A stretch of DNA of 64,000 bases from Paractinoplanes bogorensis (GTDB lineage Bacteria > Actinomycetota > Actinomycetes > Mycobacteriales > Micromonosporaceae), in contig NZ_JAHKKG010000015.1 in NCBI RefSeq assembly GCF_018829635.1, positions 1 through 64,000 of the forward strand, read 5' to 3'. Within the stretch, counting starts at the first letter, position 1; the number at the start of each line of letters is the position of its first letter. The notes under the pieces are model-generated. The model searched no databases. It was not told the DNA's origin and saw nothing but the letters and a program-made list of their open reading frames with translations. The translations under genes were made by a program, and so were the position numbers. This document shows positions 25,091 through 33,609 of this stretch, piece by piece.

Positions 25091-25303
25091 CCTCAACGCC
25101 CCCAGGCGTCCTGTGATCCCAGTTGATTCGAACAAGAGTCACGGTAGCGGAGCGCCGGTCGTCCCGGAGCGTCGGGTCTCGAACCCGTGCGGGTTGGACG
25201 CATCATGCCGTCGGGATCTTCGCGGAATGTGCTCCGGGGTGCGAAAATCACCCACACGCGCCGTTCGTGCCTACGCGCCCGCGGACGGCAGGAGGGGGAA
25301 CCA

Positions 25304-25804
25304 ATGCGCCTGCCCGTCCCCGCCGCCCTGGCGGCGCTCGCTTTGGGGTTGTCCGTCCTGTTCATCCCGCTGGGAGCGGCACCCGCGGCGGCCGCCCGGG
25401 CCGCCCTCTTCCTCGAGCTGAGTCCCAGCACGGTCCCGGCCGGTGACGAGGTCGGGCTGCGCGCCTCCTGTGACGACAATCTCAAGGCGGCGACGGTCAC
25501 CTCCGGGCTCTTCGGGTCGGTCACCGTGGCACCTCGGTTCGGGTTTCTGACCGCGACCGCCCAGGTGCCCGGCAACACCCGGCCCGGCGACTACCGGATC
25601 GACCTGAGCTGCCCCGACGGCGCCACCGCGTCGGCCACCCTGCACGTGGTGGCCAAGGTGCAGCCGGCCCGCGGTCCGGCGACGGGCGCGGGCGGCACGG
25701 CCCCCGGGCGCAATGCTCCCCTGCTGATCGGTGGCGGCCTCGCGATCGTGGCGATGGCGGCCGGACTGGGCGTGGTCTCGCTGCGCCGGCGACGGCTCGG
25801 CTGA
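25304..25804 (+). CDS. secreted, C-terminally membrane-anchored protein
   Basis: A 166-residue exported protein. The signal peptide (about 1-31) ends in a typical AAPAAAA region. The mature part (32-120) looks like one Ig-like/beta-sandwich domain (LSPSTVPAGDEVGLRASCDD, two cysteines about 50 residues apart that could form a disulfide). A linker is followed by a C-terminal helix (about 138-160) and a RRRRLG stop-transfer tail. There is no LPXTG-type motif before the helix, although the next gene is a sortase. GGAGGGGG precedes the ATG. Confidence 0.8.
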   Translation: MRLPVPAALAALALGLSVLFIPLGAAPAAAARAALFLELSPSTVPAGDEVGLRASCDDNLKAATVTSGLFGSVTVAPRFGFLTATAQVPGNTRPGDYRIDLSCPDGATASATLHVVAKVQPARGPATGAGGTAPGRNAPLLIGGGLAIVAMAAGLGVVSLRRRRLG

Positions 25805-25806
25805 GC

Positions 25807-26643
25807 ATGGCCGGCCGTCAGCCACCCGGCGCGTCCGGGCCGCGCATGCCCGAGTCGGTGCTGCGCAAGCAGCCGGCCCAGATCGTCGCTCCACCCCCCG
25901 GAGTCATCACCGGCCGGCTGCCCGCCCCGCGGCCCGCGCCCGGCCGACCGGCCTTCCGCAAGCCCAGTCCCCGGCCGCTGCCCAAGACGCCACCCCGGCC
26001 GATGCGGGGCCGGGGCCAGGGCAAACCGTGGCCGATCGGGCTCATCGCGCTCGCTCTGCTGTTCCTCGGTCTGTTCGTGGTGGCCATGGGCATCGGCGCG
26101 GCCACCAACGTCGACCTGGGCGGGCTCTTCAGCGGTCCGGCCCGGAACGAGCCGCCGCCGCGCGCGTTCCCGGTCCTCGACCCGAGCCGGCCCGAACGTC
26201 TCACCATTCCGGCCATCAACGTGGAGGCGCCGATCCTCGAGGTGGGCCTGGCCGCCGACGGGACGGTCGGGGTGCCCCCGCTCAAGCGGCACAACGAGGC
26301 GGGCTGGTTCGACGGCGGGCCGACACCCGGGCAGTTCGGGCCGGCGCTCATCGTCGGGCACGCGGACACGCGTACGGGACCCTCGGTCTTTCACGAACTC
26401 CCCAAGCTCAAGCCCGGGCAGCGCATCGAGGTCGAGCGGGCCGACAACTCGGTCGCGGTCTTCGAGGTGAACTCGGTCGAGCACTTCGACAAGGGCAAGC
26501 TGCCGGTGCAGCGGGTCTACAGCGACTTCACCCGGCCGTCACTGCGCCTGATGACCTGCGGCGGGCGCTGGGTCGGGGGCAGCACGGGCTACGCCGACAA
26601 CATCGTCGTGTTCGCCTCGCTGGTCTCCGCGAAGAAGACCTAA
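25807..26643 (+). CDS. class F sortase
   Basis: A 278-residue membrane-anchored transpeptidase. A proline- and arginine-rich cytoplasmic stretch (1-75) precedes one membrane helix (about 77-98). The sortase beta-barrel follows (about 130-275), with catalytic His in IVGHADTR and Cys in LRLMTCGG. The HADTR and TCGG forms and the small size are those of actinobacterial class F sortases. It starts 2 bp after the preceding gene's stop, so the secreted protein is a natural candidate partner, though it lacks a clear sorting motif. Confidence 0.88.
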   Translation: MAGRQPPGASGPRMPESVLRKQPAQIVAPPPGVITGRLPAPRPAPGRPAFRKPSPRPLPKTPPRPMRGRGQGKPWPIGLIALALLFLGLFVVAMGIGAATNVDLGGLFSGPARNEPPPRAFPVLDPSRPERLTIPAINVEAPILEVGLAADGTVGVPPLKRHNEAGWFDGGPTPGQFGPALIVGHADTRTGPSVFHELPKLKPGQRIEVERADNSVAVFEVNSVEHFDKGKLPVQRVYSDFTRPSLRLMTCGGRWVGGSTGYADNIVVFASLVSAKKT

Positions 26644-26645
26644 AA

Positions 26646-27194
26646 CTAAGCCGCCTCGGCCGAGACGGCCGGGGCGGCGGGAAGGTCGAGCCAGTCGGCC
26701 CAACGAGGGTCGGGCGTGCGGTGTCCGAGCACCCGCCAGGCCACCCCTCGGGGCGCCGCCGGTATCTGGTGCAGCCGCCAGCCGAGCTCGGCCGGGGTCT
26801 TGTCGCCCTTGCTGTGATTGCACTTGGCGCAGGCGGCCACGACGTTCTCCCACGCGTGCAGGCCACCCCGGCTGCGCGGGAAGACGTGGTCGATGGTCTC
26901 AGCCGAACCACGGCAGTAGGCGCACCGGCCACCGTCACGGGCGAAGATCGCGCGGCGGGAGAGGCCGACGTGGGTGCGGTAGGGAACCTTCACGTACCGG
27001 GTCAGGCGGACCACCGACGGAACGGGAAGATTGGTGTGCACGCTGTGCAGGATGCCGTCGCCGTCGGAGACGCACTCGGCCTTGGCGGTCAGCACAAGGA
27101 TGGTCGCTCGACGCACAGATACGACGCACAGCGGCTCGTAGGTGGCGTTCAGAACCAACGCGGATGAGCCCACTATGGGTCGTATGTCAGGCAT
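26646..27194 (-). CDS. HNH endonuclease
   Basis: A 182-residue protein of the actinobacterial HNH group. The N-terminal part (ALVLNATYEPLCVVSVRRATILVL) is a conserved domain found with these nucleases. The betabeta-alpha-metal domain follows, with a zinc knuckle (CAYCRG and CAKCNHSKGDKTP) and the HNH core ETIDHVFPRSRGG...ENVVAAC. The ATG at 27194 has AAAGGTGA 6 nt upstream. It converges with the sortase gene, their stops 2 bp apart. Its biological role is unknown; these proteins are widespread and usually not part of restriction systems. Confidence 0.88.
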   Translation of the reverse strand: MPDIRPIVGSSALVLNATYEPLCVVSVRRATILVLTAKAECVSDGDGILHSVHTNLPVPSVVRLTRYVKVPYRTHVGLSRRAIFARDGGRCAYCRGSAETIDHVFPRSRGGLHAWENVVAACAKCNHSKGDKTPAELGWRLHQIPAAPRGVAWRVLGHRTPDPRWADWLDLPAAPAVSAEAA

Positions 27195-27409
27195 CGCGAT
27201 CACCTTTCGGTGTAGGTGCTAAGTCACCGCTCCTGGTTGAATCCGTAGCCGGGTAACGAGGCGTCGACGACGATGCCTCGTGCGCCAATAGTCCCTGACG
27301 GATGCCCAAATTGCGAGCACAATCCGTGGCCGGGCGGTAAACGTCTGAGGTCACACGGCTGTGTGGTGACTGAAAGAGCCTTCCCGTACGCCCGGTACGG
27401 TTGTTCCCC

Positions 27410-28480
27410 GTGTTGTTCCAAGCCCCCACCCCCGACCCGTCCACCTCACCCGACATCTACGTCACGCCCGACGTGTCCGCGATCTGCAACACGGACGTGG
27501 TCTGCAGCCGGGTGTTCGAGTGGACCGGCAACCAGTGGCTGGCCAACAGCAGCTACGTCGTGATCGTGAAGCCGTTGCGGATCATCGGCATCATCCTGAT
27601 CGCGCTGCTGATCCGCTGGCTGATCCACCGGGCCATCGACCGCCTGACCACCAGCACCAGCCGGGCCTCGATGCCGGCCCTGCTCAAGCCGCTCAAGGAG
27701 AAGGTCTCGGCCACCGCCGAGGAGGGCCAGTTCATCCCCGAGCGGCGGCGCCAGCGGGCCGAGGCGATCGGCTCGGTGCTGCGCAGCTTCATCAGTGCGG
27801 TGATCTTCACCATGGCCGCGCTGCTGGTCTTCGGCGAGCTCGGCTTCAACCTCGGGCCGCTGCTGGCCAGCGCCGGCATCGTCGGCGTGGCGCTCGGCTT
27901 CGGCGCCCAGAGCCTGGTCAAGGATCTGATCGCCGGCCTGTTCATGCTGCTCGAGGACCAGTACGGCGTCGGTGACACGGTCGACGTGGGCGAGGCGACC
28001 GGTGTCGTCGAGACGGTCGGTCTGCGGATCACCACCATCCGCGACGGGCGCGGGGTGCTCTGGTACATCCGGAACGGCGAGATCGTCCGGGTCGGCAACA
28101 AGAGCCAGGGCTGGGCCATGGTCGTGATCGACATCCCGATCGGCTTCGTCCGGTCCGAGGAGGCCATCGGCGTGATGCGGGACGCCGCCGAGGCCGTGGC
28201 CAACCGGACCGACCATCAGACCGAGTTCCTCGAGCCGCCCGACGTGGTCGGCGTGGAGCAGCTCACCGTCGACGGCGCCACGATCCGGACGATCGCCAAG
28301 ACGACGGCCGACGGTCAGCTGGCCGTGCAGCGCGACCTCCGGCGGGCGCTGATGGAGGCGCTGGACTCGTCCGGGCTCTCCGAGCGCATCGCCGCCTCTC
28401 GATTGCTGCCGCGGGGCGCGGTGCCGCCGCCCTACTTCCAGGATTCCGTCAGCGACCAGCGACCGGGTGGGGCAACCTGA
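27410..28480 (+). CDS. mechanosensitive ion channel (MscS family)
   Basis: A 356-residue MscS-like channel. There are membrane helices at about 48-67 and 125-146, and the pore-lining helix at 150-178 shows the glycine/alanine-rich GIVGVALGFGAQSLVKDLIAG pattern. The cytoplasmic MscS beta domain follows (YGVGDTVDVGEATGVVETVGLRIT) with an alpha/beta C-terminus. It releases solutes on hypo-osmotic shock. The start is uncertain: GTG at 27410 or TTG at 27401, neither with a good ribosome site, so a leaderless message is possible. It is divergent from the HNH gene, sharing a 215-bp promoter region. Confidence 0.9.
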   Translation: MLFQAPTPDPSTSPDIYVTPDVSAICNTDVVCSRVFEWTGNQWLANSSYVVIVKPLRIIGIILIALLIRWLIHRAIDRLTTSTSRASMPALLKPLKEKVSATAEEGQFIPERRRQRAEAIGSVLRSFISAVIFTMAALLVFGELGFNLGPLLASAGIVGVALGFGAQSLVKDLIAGLFMLLEDQYGVGDTVDVGEATGVVETVGLRITTIRDGRGVLWYIRNGEIVRVGNKSQGWAMVVIDIPIGFVRSEEAIGVMRDAAEAVANRTDHQTEFLEPPDVVGVEQLTVDGATIRTIAKTTADGQLAVQRDLRRALMEALDSSGLSERIAASRLLPRGAVPPPYFQDSVSDQRPGGAT

Positions 28481-28677
28481 GCTGGGATTAGTTCTTCCGG
28501 GGGATGCCCGACCTCGACCGAATGGCCGACATTTCGCCCGTACGCCCTAGCATCGGCTCGGACGATCGGGCAGAATCCGGTTGAGCATCTGCACATGCGG
28601 CATCACGTTCCCGTCGGGCTCCGACCCGCGCGGGTCGTGTCCGGTGACCGCCGTGACCCGGCGGAAAGCCGACATCG

Positions 28678-30072
28678 ATGGAGGACCTGGTGTCCGAGGA
28701 CCCGGATGCGCGGACGGCGAACAACGCCGCCGCGACTACGGAGGGCGATCGCCTGGTTACTTTTCGCGACCTCTTTGCGATCCGTGAATACCGGGCGCTC
28801 TACCTCTCCCTGGTCACCAACTGGGTCGGCGACTATCTCGCCCGCGCCGCCATCACCGTCCTCGTCTATGAGGAGAGCAAGTCCGTCCTGCTCTCGGCGG
28901 CGGCCTTCGCGGTCACCTTCCTGCCCTGGGTGATCGGTGGCACGCTGCTGTCGGCGCTGGCCGAGCGGTACCCGTACCGCCGGGTCCTGATCACCGCCGA
29001 CCTGTACCGCATGGTGCTGATCGCGCTCCTGCTGATCCCGCACACGCCGATCCCGGTCATGCTGCTGATCGTCTTCCTGGCCAGCCTCGGCACCCCGCCC
29101 ACCCAGGCCGCCCGCTCGGCGCTGCAACCACTCGTGGTGGGCCGGGACAAACTGCCGATCGCCGTCGCCACCAACGCCACCAGCGTGCAGGCCGCCCAGG
29201 TGTTCGGCTACCTGGCCGGGGCGGCCCTGGCCACCGCCATCAGCCCGCAGGTGGCGCTGGTCATCGACGTGATCACGTTCGCCGTGTCGGCCGCCCTCAT
29301 CCTCACCGTCGTCAAGGTCCGGCCGGCGGCCCGCAGCCGGGCCCAGCGCACCCATCTCCTGCGCGAGTCGGGCGAGGGATTCCGCCTGGTCTTCGGTTCG
29401 GCCACGCTGCGGGCCATCGCGATCATGGTGTTCGTCCTGACCATGTTCGCGATCGTGCCCGAGGGCCTGGCCGCCGCCTGGGCCGCCGAGGGCAGCCCCG
29501 ACCCGGCCACCCGCGGCCTCAACCAGGGCCTGATCATGGCGGCCGGCCCGATCGGGTTCGTCGTCGGCGGCCTGCTGATCAACCGCCTGGCCGGGCCGGT
29601 CATGCGAGACCGCCTCGTGCGGCCGCTGGCCGTGCTGTCGGCGCTGGCCCTGGTGCCGGCGCTGGCCTCACCGCCGGCGCCGATCGTGGCCGTGCTGGTC
29701 GCGATCTCCGGGATCGCCCAGGGCGGCGTGGTGCCCACCCTCAACGGCAAGTTCGTGTTGATCCTTCCGCACGGCTACCGCGCCCGGGCGTACGGAGTCA
29801 TGCAGACCGGCATCCAGTTCAGCCAGTTCGCGGCCGTGATGGTCACCGGCCTGCTGGCCGATCATTACGTGCTGCCGGTGGTGGTCGGGCTGTGGAGCCT
29901 GGGCGGCACGGTGGCGCTGCTCTACCTGGCCCACCGGTGGCCGCAGGCCGCCACCTTCACCGCCGCTGAGGCCGTTGCGTCCGCCGGGGCGGCTGCCGCC
30001 CCGGTCTCGCCCGCCGTGCGGCCCACCTCACTGGCCGACGCTCCCCCGGCCCGGCCGTCCGTGCGGCCTTAG
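28678..30072 (+). CDS. MFS transporter
   Basis: A 464-residue major facilitator with about 10-12 membrane helices. It is of the MFS_3/enterobactin-exporter-like type: YRALYLSLVTNWVGDYLARAAI at the start and LAERYPYRRVLITADLYRM in the A-like loop. The C-terminal 35 residues are a disordered Ala/Pro tail. A drug or metabolite exporter role is likely from the family, but the substrate is unknown. The ATG at 28678 is the first plausible start. The 197 bp upstream hold no clear element. Confidence 0.85.
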   Translation: MEDLVSEDPDARTANNAAATTEGDRLVTFRDLFAIREYRALYLSLVTNWVGDYLARAAITVLVYEESKSVLLSAAAFAVTFLPWVIGGTLLSALAERYPYRRVLITADLYRMVLIALLLIPHTPIPVMLLIVFLASLGTPPTQAARSALQPLVVGRDKLPIAVATNATSVQAAQVFGYLAGAALATAISPQVALVIDVITFAVSAALILTVVKVRPAARSRAQRTHLLRESGEGFRLVFGSATLRAIAIMVFVLTMFAIVPEGLAAAWAAEGSPDPATRGLNQGLIMAAGPIGFVVGGLLINRLAGPVMRDRLVRPLAVLSALALVPALASPPAPIVAVLVAISGIAQGGVVPTLNGKFVLILPHGYRARAYGVMQTGIQFSQFAAVMVTGLLADHYVLPVVVGLWSLGGTVALLYLAHRWPQAATFTAAEAVASAGAAAAPVSPAVRPTSLADAPPARPSVRP

Positions 30073-30130
30073 CCGCCGCCGTCCATGCGCCTCCGGTTTC
30101 GCCGCCGCCGTCCATGCGGCCTCCGGTTTC
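30072..30130. repeat. 29-bp direct repeat, two copies
   Basis: Two adjacent units, GCCGCCGCCGTCCATGCGCC followed by TCCGGTTTC (30072-30100) and the same with one extra G (30101-30130), lie between the MFS stop and the hemoglobin start. Confidence 0.8.
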
Positions 30131-30152
30131 GGCTCCCTGGCAGGATGGACGG

Positions 30153-30545
30153 GTGACAGCGCCAAACAGCTTCTACGACGCCGTGGGTGGCGAGCCCACC
30201 TTCCGGCGCCTCGTCGACAAGTTCTACGAGGGTGTGGCCGAAGATCCGCTGCTGCGGCCGATGTATCCCGAAGAGGATCTCGGACCGGCGGCCGACCGGC
30301 TGACGCTGTTCCTCATGCAGTACTGGGGCGGGCCCAACACCTACTCGGCCAGTCGCGGTCATCCCCGGCTGCGGATGCGGCACGCGCCGTTCGTGGTGGA
30401 CGCAGCCGCCCGCGACGCCTGGCTCCTGCACATGCGGGTGGCCGTGGAGTCGCTCGAGCTGCCGAAGGAGCTGCACGACGAGCTCTGGACCTACCTCGAG
30501 CGCGCCGCGTACTTCATGGTCAACAAGATGGATGAGCTGAGCTGA
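30153..30545 (+). CDS. glbO: group II truncated hemoglobin
   Basis: A 130-residue 2-over-2 globin. The heme-binding proximal His is His77 (RMRHAPF), the B10 Tyr is Tyr25 (KFYEGVAEDP), and the G8 Trp is Trp90 (DAWLLHM); all three define the trHbO group. Such proteins bind O2 tightly and are linked to redox or nitric oxide handling and membrane association in mycobacteria. The GTG at 30153 fits the family length; there is no strong ribosome site, and the start overlaps a short repetitive region. Confidence 0.93.
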   Translation: MTAPNSFYDAVGGEPTFRRLVDKFYEGVAEDPLLRPMYPEEDLGPAADRLTLFLMQYWGGPNTYSASRGHPRLRMRHAPFVVDAAARDAWLLHMRVAVESLELPKELHDELWTYLERAAYFMVNKMDELS

Positions 30546-30578
30546 GTTGATGGCTGAGCTGATGGCTGAGCTGATGGC
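30543..30578. repeat. 12-bp tandem repeat, three copies
   Basis: TGAGTTGATGGC, TGAGCTGATGGC and TGAGCTGATGGC follow without gaps (30543-30578). The first overlaps the hemoglobin stop codon. The array leads straight into hairpin copy 2. Confidence 0.85.
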
Positions 30579-30594
30579 GTCGCTGAGCTCCGCG

Positions 30595-30694
30595 GCGATT
30601 GCCTTGTAACCGTTGAGATGGCACGCGATTTCCTGCCACCCGCAAACCCCACGGGCGTCAGAAAATCGAGTGCCATCTCAACGGCGGCAATCGC
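30595..30694. repeat. long hairpin element, copy 2 (100 nt)
   Basis: A 9-bp basal stem (GCGATTGCC 30595-30603 with GGCAATCGC 30686-30694) and a 6-nt bulge TTGTAA (30604-30609) on the 5' side face a single C on the 3' side. A 15-bp stem (30610-30624 with 30670-30684), one G.A mismatch (30625/30669) and a 6-bp stem (30626-30631 with 30663-30668) follow, then a 31-nt apical part with its own small stem. It lies between two co-oriented genes. Confidence 0.9.
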
Positions 30695-30736
30695 GATTGT
30701 TCCGTGGCTCGCTTGCGATCGTTCCTCGGCTCGCTC
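30693..30736. repeat. 22-bp direct repeat, two copies
   Basis: GCGATTGTTCCGTGGCTCGC plus TT (30693-30714) is followed by a near copy (30715-30736), with about 18 of 22 bases alike, immediately beyond hairpin copy 2. Confidence 0.65.
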
Positions 30737-30806
30737 TGTGTCGTTGAAGCGGGTGACAAACTCGCTGATCACCTGAAATTTCGGGTATTACGACCAGGAG
30801 CTCGCC

Positions 30807-32063
30807 ATGCGCCGCCGCCTGCTCGCCGCCGCTACCGTCGTTGCCGCCGCTGTGGCGTGCGCGCACCCGGCCGCGGCCGACATGGCCCATTCCACCGTGG
30901 TGTCGACCAACCCGGTCGACTTCACCCCGCACGTGCTCGACGGCACCGTCTGGTCGATGACCGTGATCGGTGACACCGTCGTCGTCGGCGGGGCCTTCAC
31001 CAAGGTCGCCGACAGCACGCGGAGGTCGACCTTCGCCCGCAAGAACCTCTTCGCGTTCGACCTGCACGACGGGGCCATCCGCGCGTTCGCCCCCCAGGTC
31101 GACGGCGCCGTGTACTCCGTCGCCGCGGGCCCCGACGGCACGGTCTACGCCGGCGGTGCCTTCAAGACCGTCAACGGCACCGGCCAGCGCGGCATCACCA
31201 AACTCACCCTCGGCGGCCAGCGCGTCAGTGCCTTCAGCGCCAAGATTGCCTGGGGCGACGTCCGGTCCCTCCAGGCGCGCGGCTCCCGCCTGTACGCGGC
31301 CGGCACGTTCCAAGCCATCAACGGAGTCAACCGGGCCGGCCTGGCCCGCCTCAACACCGACACCGGCGCGGTCGACACCGGCTTCGACGCGAAACTGACG
31401 GCACCCGGCCTGACCCGCACCCGGGTCGAGCACTTCGACATCTCCCCTGACGGCCGGAAACTGGTCGCGGTCGGTGCGCTCCTCCGTGCCGGCGGCTACG
31501 ACCGTACGCAGATCGCCATGTTCGACGTGTCCGGCCCGTCGGCCCAGCTGACCAGCTGGTACACGGACGCGTACAAGCCGCAGTGCATGAAAGGCTTCGA
31601 CACGTACCTGCGCCAGGTGAAGTACTCGCCCGACGGCTCCTACTTCGTGGTCGCGGCGACCGGGCGGGCGTCCTCGCCCGACCGGCTGTGCGACTCGGCG
31701 GCCCGTTTCGAAGCCGGCGGCACGGGCCGGCACAACCCGACCTGGGTGCAGCGGACCGGTGGGGACTCCCTGTACGCGGTGGCCGTGACCGGATCGGCCG
31801 TCTACCTCGGTGGGCACCAGCGGTACTTCGACAACCCCTACGGAACCGACGCCAAGGGGCCGGGGCCGGGTGCTGTTTCGCGGCCGGGGATCGGGGCGGT
31901 CAGTTCGTCTACCGGGCGGGCGCTGTCCTGGAACCCGACGCGGAAGCGCGGGGTCGGGGTGCGGGTCTTCGTGGCCGTGCCCCAGGGCTTGCTGGTCGGC
32001 TCGGACACCGACGAGCTGGGCCGCGAGTACCACGGCCGGGTGGGGATGTTCCCCATCAACTAG
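30807..32063 (+). CDS. secreted beta-propeller-like protein
   Basis: A 418-residue exported protein. The signal peptide (about 1-25) is of the form MRRRLLAAATVVAAAVACAHPAAA. The mature part consists of repeated blades of about 45-50 residues with the pattern V.GGAFT.V...R..LA.FDL.TGA (for example near 53-80, 105-130 and 155-180), as in delta-60/FG-GAP-like propellers. Four cysteines could form disulfides. No catalytic motif is seen; a binding or scaffold role on the cell surface is the usual inference. It is flanked on both sides by hairpin elements (copies 2 and 3). Confidence 0.75.
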   Translation: MRRRLLAAATVVAAAVACAHPAAADMAHSTVVSTNPVDFTPHVLDGTVWSMTVIGDTVVVGGAFTKVADSTRRSTFARKNLFAFDLHDGAIRAFAPQVDGAVYSVAAGPDGTVYAGGAFKTVNGTGQRGITKLTLGGQRVSAFSAKIAWGDVRSLQARGSRLYAAGTFQAINGVNRAGLARLNTDTGAVDTGFDAKLTAPGLTRTRVEHFDISPDGRKLVAVGALLRAGGYDRTQIAMFDVSGPSAQLTSWYTDAYKPQCMKGFDTYLRQVKYSPDGSYFVVAATGRASSPDRLCDSAARFEAGGTGRHNPTWVQRTGGDSLYAVAVTGSAVYLGGHQRYFDNPYGTDAKGPGPGAVSRPGIGAVSSSTGRALSWNPTRKRGVGVRVFVAVPQGLLVGSDTDELGREYHGRVGMFPIN

Positions 32064-32122
32064 GGGGCTTCAGGACAGTTCACAAACGCAACTGTCTTTC
32101 TGGGCTCCGCTTCGCTCCGCCG

Positions 32123-32222
32123 GCAAATGCCTTGTAACCGGTGACTTGGCAGGTGATTTCCCGCCACCCGCAAACCCCGCGGGCGTCGGCAAATCACTTG
32201 CCAAGTCACCGGCGGCATTTGC
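32123..32222. repeat. long hairpin element, copy 3 (100 nt)
   Basis: It has the same plan and length as copy 2: a 9-bp basal stem (GCAAATGCC 32123-32131 with GGCATTTGC 32214-32222), the TTGTAA bulge (32132-32137) and a 14-bp stem (32138-32151 with 32199-32212). A G.T pair (32152/32198), a 7-bp stem (32153-32159 with 32191-32197) and a 31-nt apex follow. It lies between convergent genes. Stem bases that differ from copy 2 are changed on both sides. Confidence 0.9.
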
Positions 32223-32233
32223 GGGGATGGCCG

Positions 32234-32818
32234 TTAAAGCAGCGCGCCCTCGTCGTGGAGCCAGTCGACGAAGCTGGTGGCTACCGCTGCGCCGCAGTCG
32301 AGCAGCTCTACCAGCAGGGCGTCGTGGGTGCCTGCGGCCAAGGGGACCTGCAGTTCGGCGTAGATGGGGAGCTGGTTTCGCTCGGTGGGGTCACCTACGT
32401 AGGCCTTGCAGAAGCGGCGGGTGTGGTTCCACTCGTTGACCACGCGGTAGGCCCGGTCGGCCCAGTCGGGTGGGACCGTGGCGTGCGGGCGGGCGCGCAT
32501 GACGAGGATCTCGTCGTCGGGGCCCTCGAGTGTGAACAGGACGGCGTGCCGCTCCCACATCGCCAGCAGGCTTCCGCCGCCGTCGGCCAGGAAACGGATG
32601 TCGAGCAGATCGAGCGCCTTACCGATCCGCGTGAGCGTCACCGGAGCGACAACCTCGGGCTCTTCGGACGTCGCGGTCTCGACCGGCACCGGCAGGCGGG
32701 CCGGTTCACGTTGCGCCGGGACACCGACACGCACCGTGCTGCTCCGTACCGTCGAATCCTCGTCGGTCTCCGGCGCGTTGCCCGCGGCCGAACCCGGACG
32801 CCATGACCACCACGGCAT
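32234..32818 (-). CDS. YbjN domain-containing protein
   Basis: A 194-residue protein. Residues 1-55 are polar and disordered. The rest is a YbjN/type III chaperone-like domain (LTRIGKALDLLDIRFLADGGGSLLAMWERHAVLFTLEG, quoted in outline, then WADRAYRVVNEWNHTRRFCKAYV). The domain ends with an acidic helix, ELLDCGAAVATSFVDWLHDEG. The family is thought to bind partner proteins or act in stress regulation. The ATG at 32818 follows GAGGTG at a proper distance. It reads away from the next minus-strand group by 131 bp. Confidence 0.8.
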   Translation of the reverse strand: MPWWSWRPGSAAGNAPETDEDSTVRSSTVRVGVPAQREPARLPVPVETATSEEPEVVAPVTLTRIGKALDLLDIRFLADGGGSLLAMWERHAVLFTLEGPDDEILVMRARPHATVPPDWADRAYRVVNEWNHTRRFCKAYVGDPTERNQLPIYAELQVPLAAGTHDALLVELLDCGAAVATSFVDWLHDEGALL

Positions 32819-32949
32819 CTTTGTGCACCTCACTCCCCAGCAGACCCGCCGCCGGACGTTGCGAGCGGATCCGAGAGCCGACGGTACCCGTACCGGTCGC
32901 GGAGGTCATCCCCCCAACCGGAGGGCGGGACCGGTCGTACGATCGGCCA

Positions 32950-33609
32950 TCACCCTTTCGGGTGACCACCTATAGGCATAACGGTCAATTTCTTGACCGC
33001 TTGTAACCACGCCACTCCATATGGTGCCGAAAGTCCCACCCAGGTGCCGGCCACCCGAACTCGCGTCTCCGGACCTTCAGTCTCCCCCGGACCGAGGAAA
33101 CCCATCCGGGAGATCGCCTGAACGAGTCGCTGCGAAACCTCGACCGGCCGGCCGCCGGGCGGCGTCACCACCAGGGCCACGTGGTCGAGCAGCGCGTCGC
33201 GGACGGCCCGCTGGCCCACCGAACGCCCGGACAGGCCACCGGCGGAAACCTCACGGAGCGTGCCCGCCGCGGCGTCGGCCAGCTGGCTCAGCTCGGCGCC
33301 GGAGACCGACTCGACTGTCTCGCCGCCGGGTGGCGGCAACGGCCAGCGCCACTGCGCGTCGCGCCGGGCCGGGAGCTCGTCGCCACCGCGGGCCAGCACG
33401 GAGAGCAGCTCACTGGCCGAGACCGTGGCATCGTCGGGGCCGTGCCCGGCGACCTCGCGGGTGACGAGCACCTCCCACGGCAGCCGGCCCCACAACGCCA
33501 CCCGGCCGCCGAGGGTGCGCAGGCGAACCGGAGCGGTGGGGTCCAACCTGGTCAGCCGGGCCAGGAAGGCGCCTGCGTCGGGAACCCCGAGCAGGCCGTG
33601 CGAACTCAT
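32950..33609 (-). CDS. conserved hypothetical protein
   Basis: A 219-residue soluble protein without a recognised domain. It starts LLGVPDAGAFLARLTRLDPTAPVRLR and has a Trp-rich middle (LWGRLPWEVLV, QWRWPLPPP) and a helical, Gly/Ser-rich second half, ending in GTWVGLSAPYGVAWLQ. The gene overlaps the thioesterase by 4 bp (ATGA) and is the last of a three-gene unit with ettA and the thioesterase. Overlap with conserved genes supports a real product. Confidence 0.7.
   Translation of the reverse strand: MSSHGLLGVPDAGAFLARLTRLDPTAPVRLRTLGGRVALWGRLPWEVLVTREVAGHGPDDATVSASELLSVLARGGDELPARRDAQWRWPLPPPGGETVESVSGAELSQLADAAAGTLREVSAGGLSGRSVGQRAVRDALLDHVALVVTPPGGRPVEVSQRLVQAISRMGFLGPGETEGPETRVRVAGTWVGLSAPYGVAWLQAVKKLTVMPIGGHPKG

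Noticed and set aside
23529..32222. The three long hairpins as integron attC sites
   Set aside because: They lack the GTTRRRY/RYYYAAC core ends, no integrase gene or cassette array is present, and the apex is conserved while attC apices vary.
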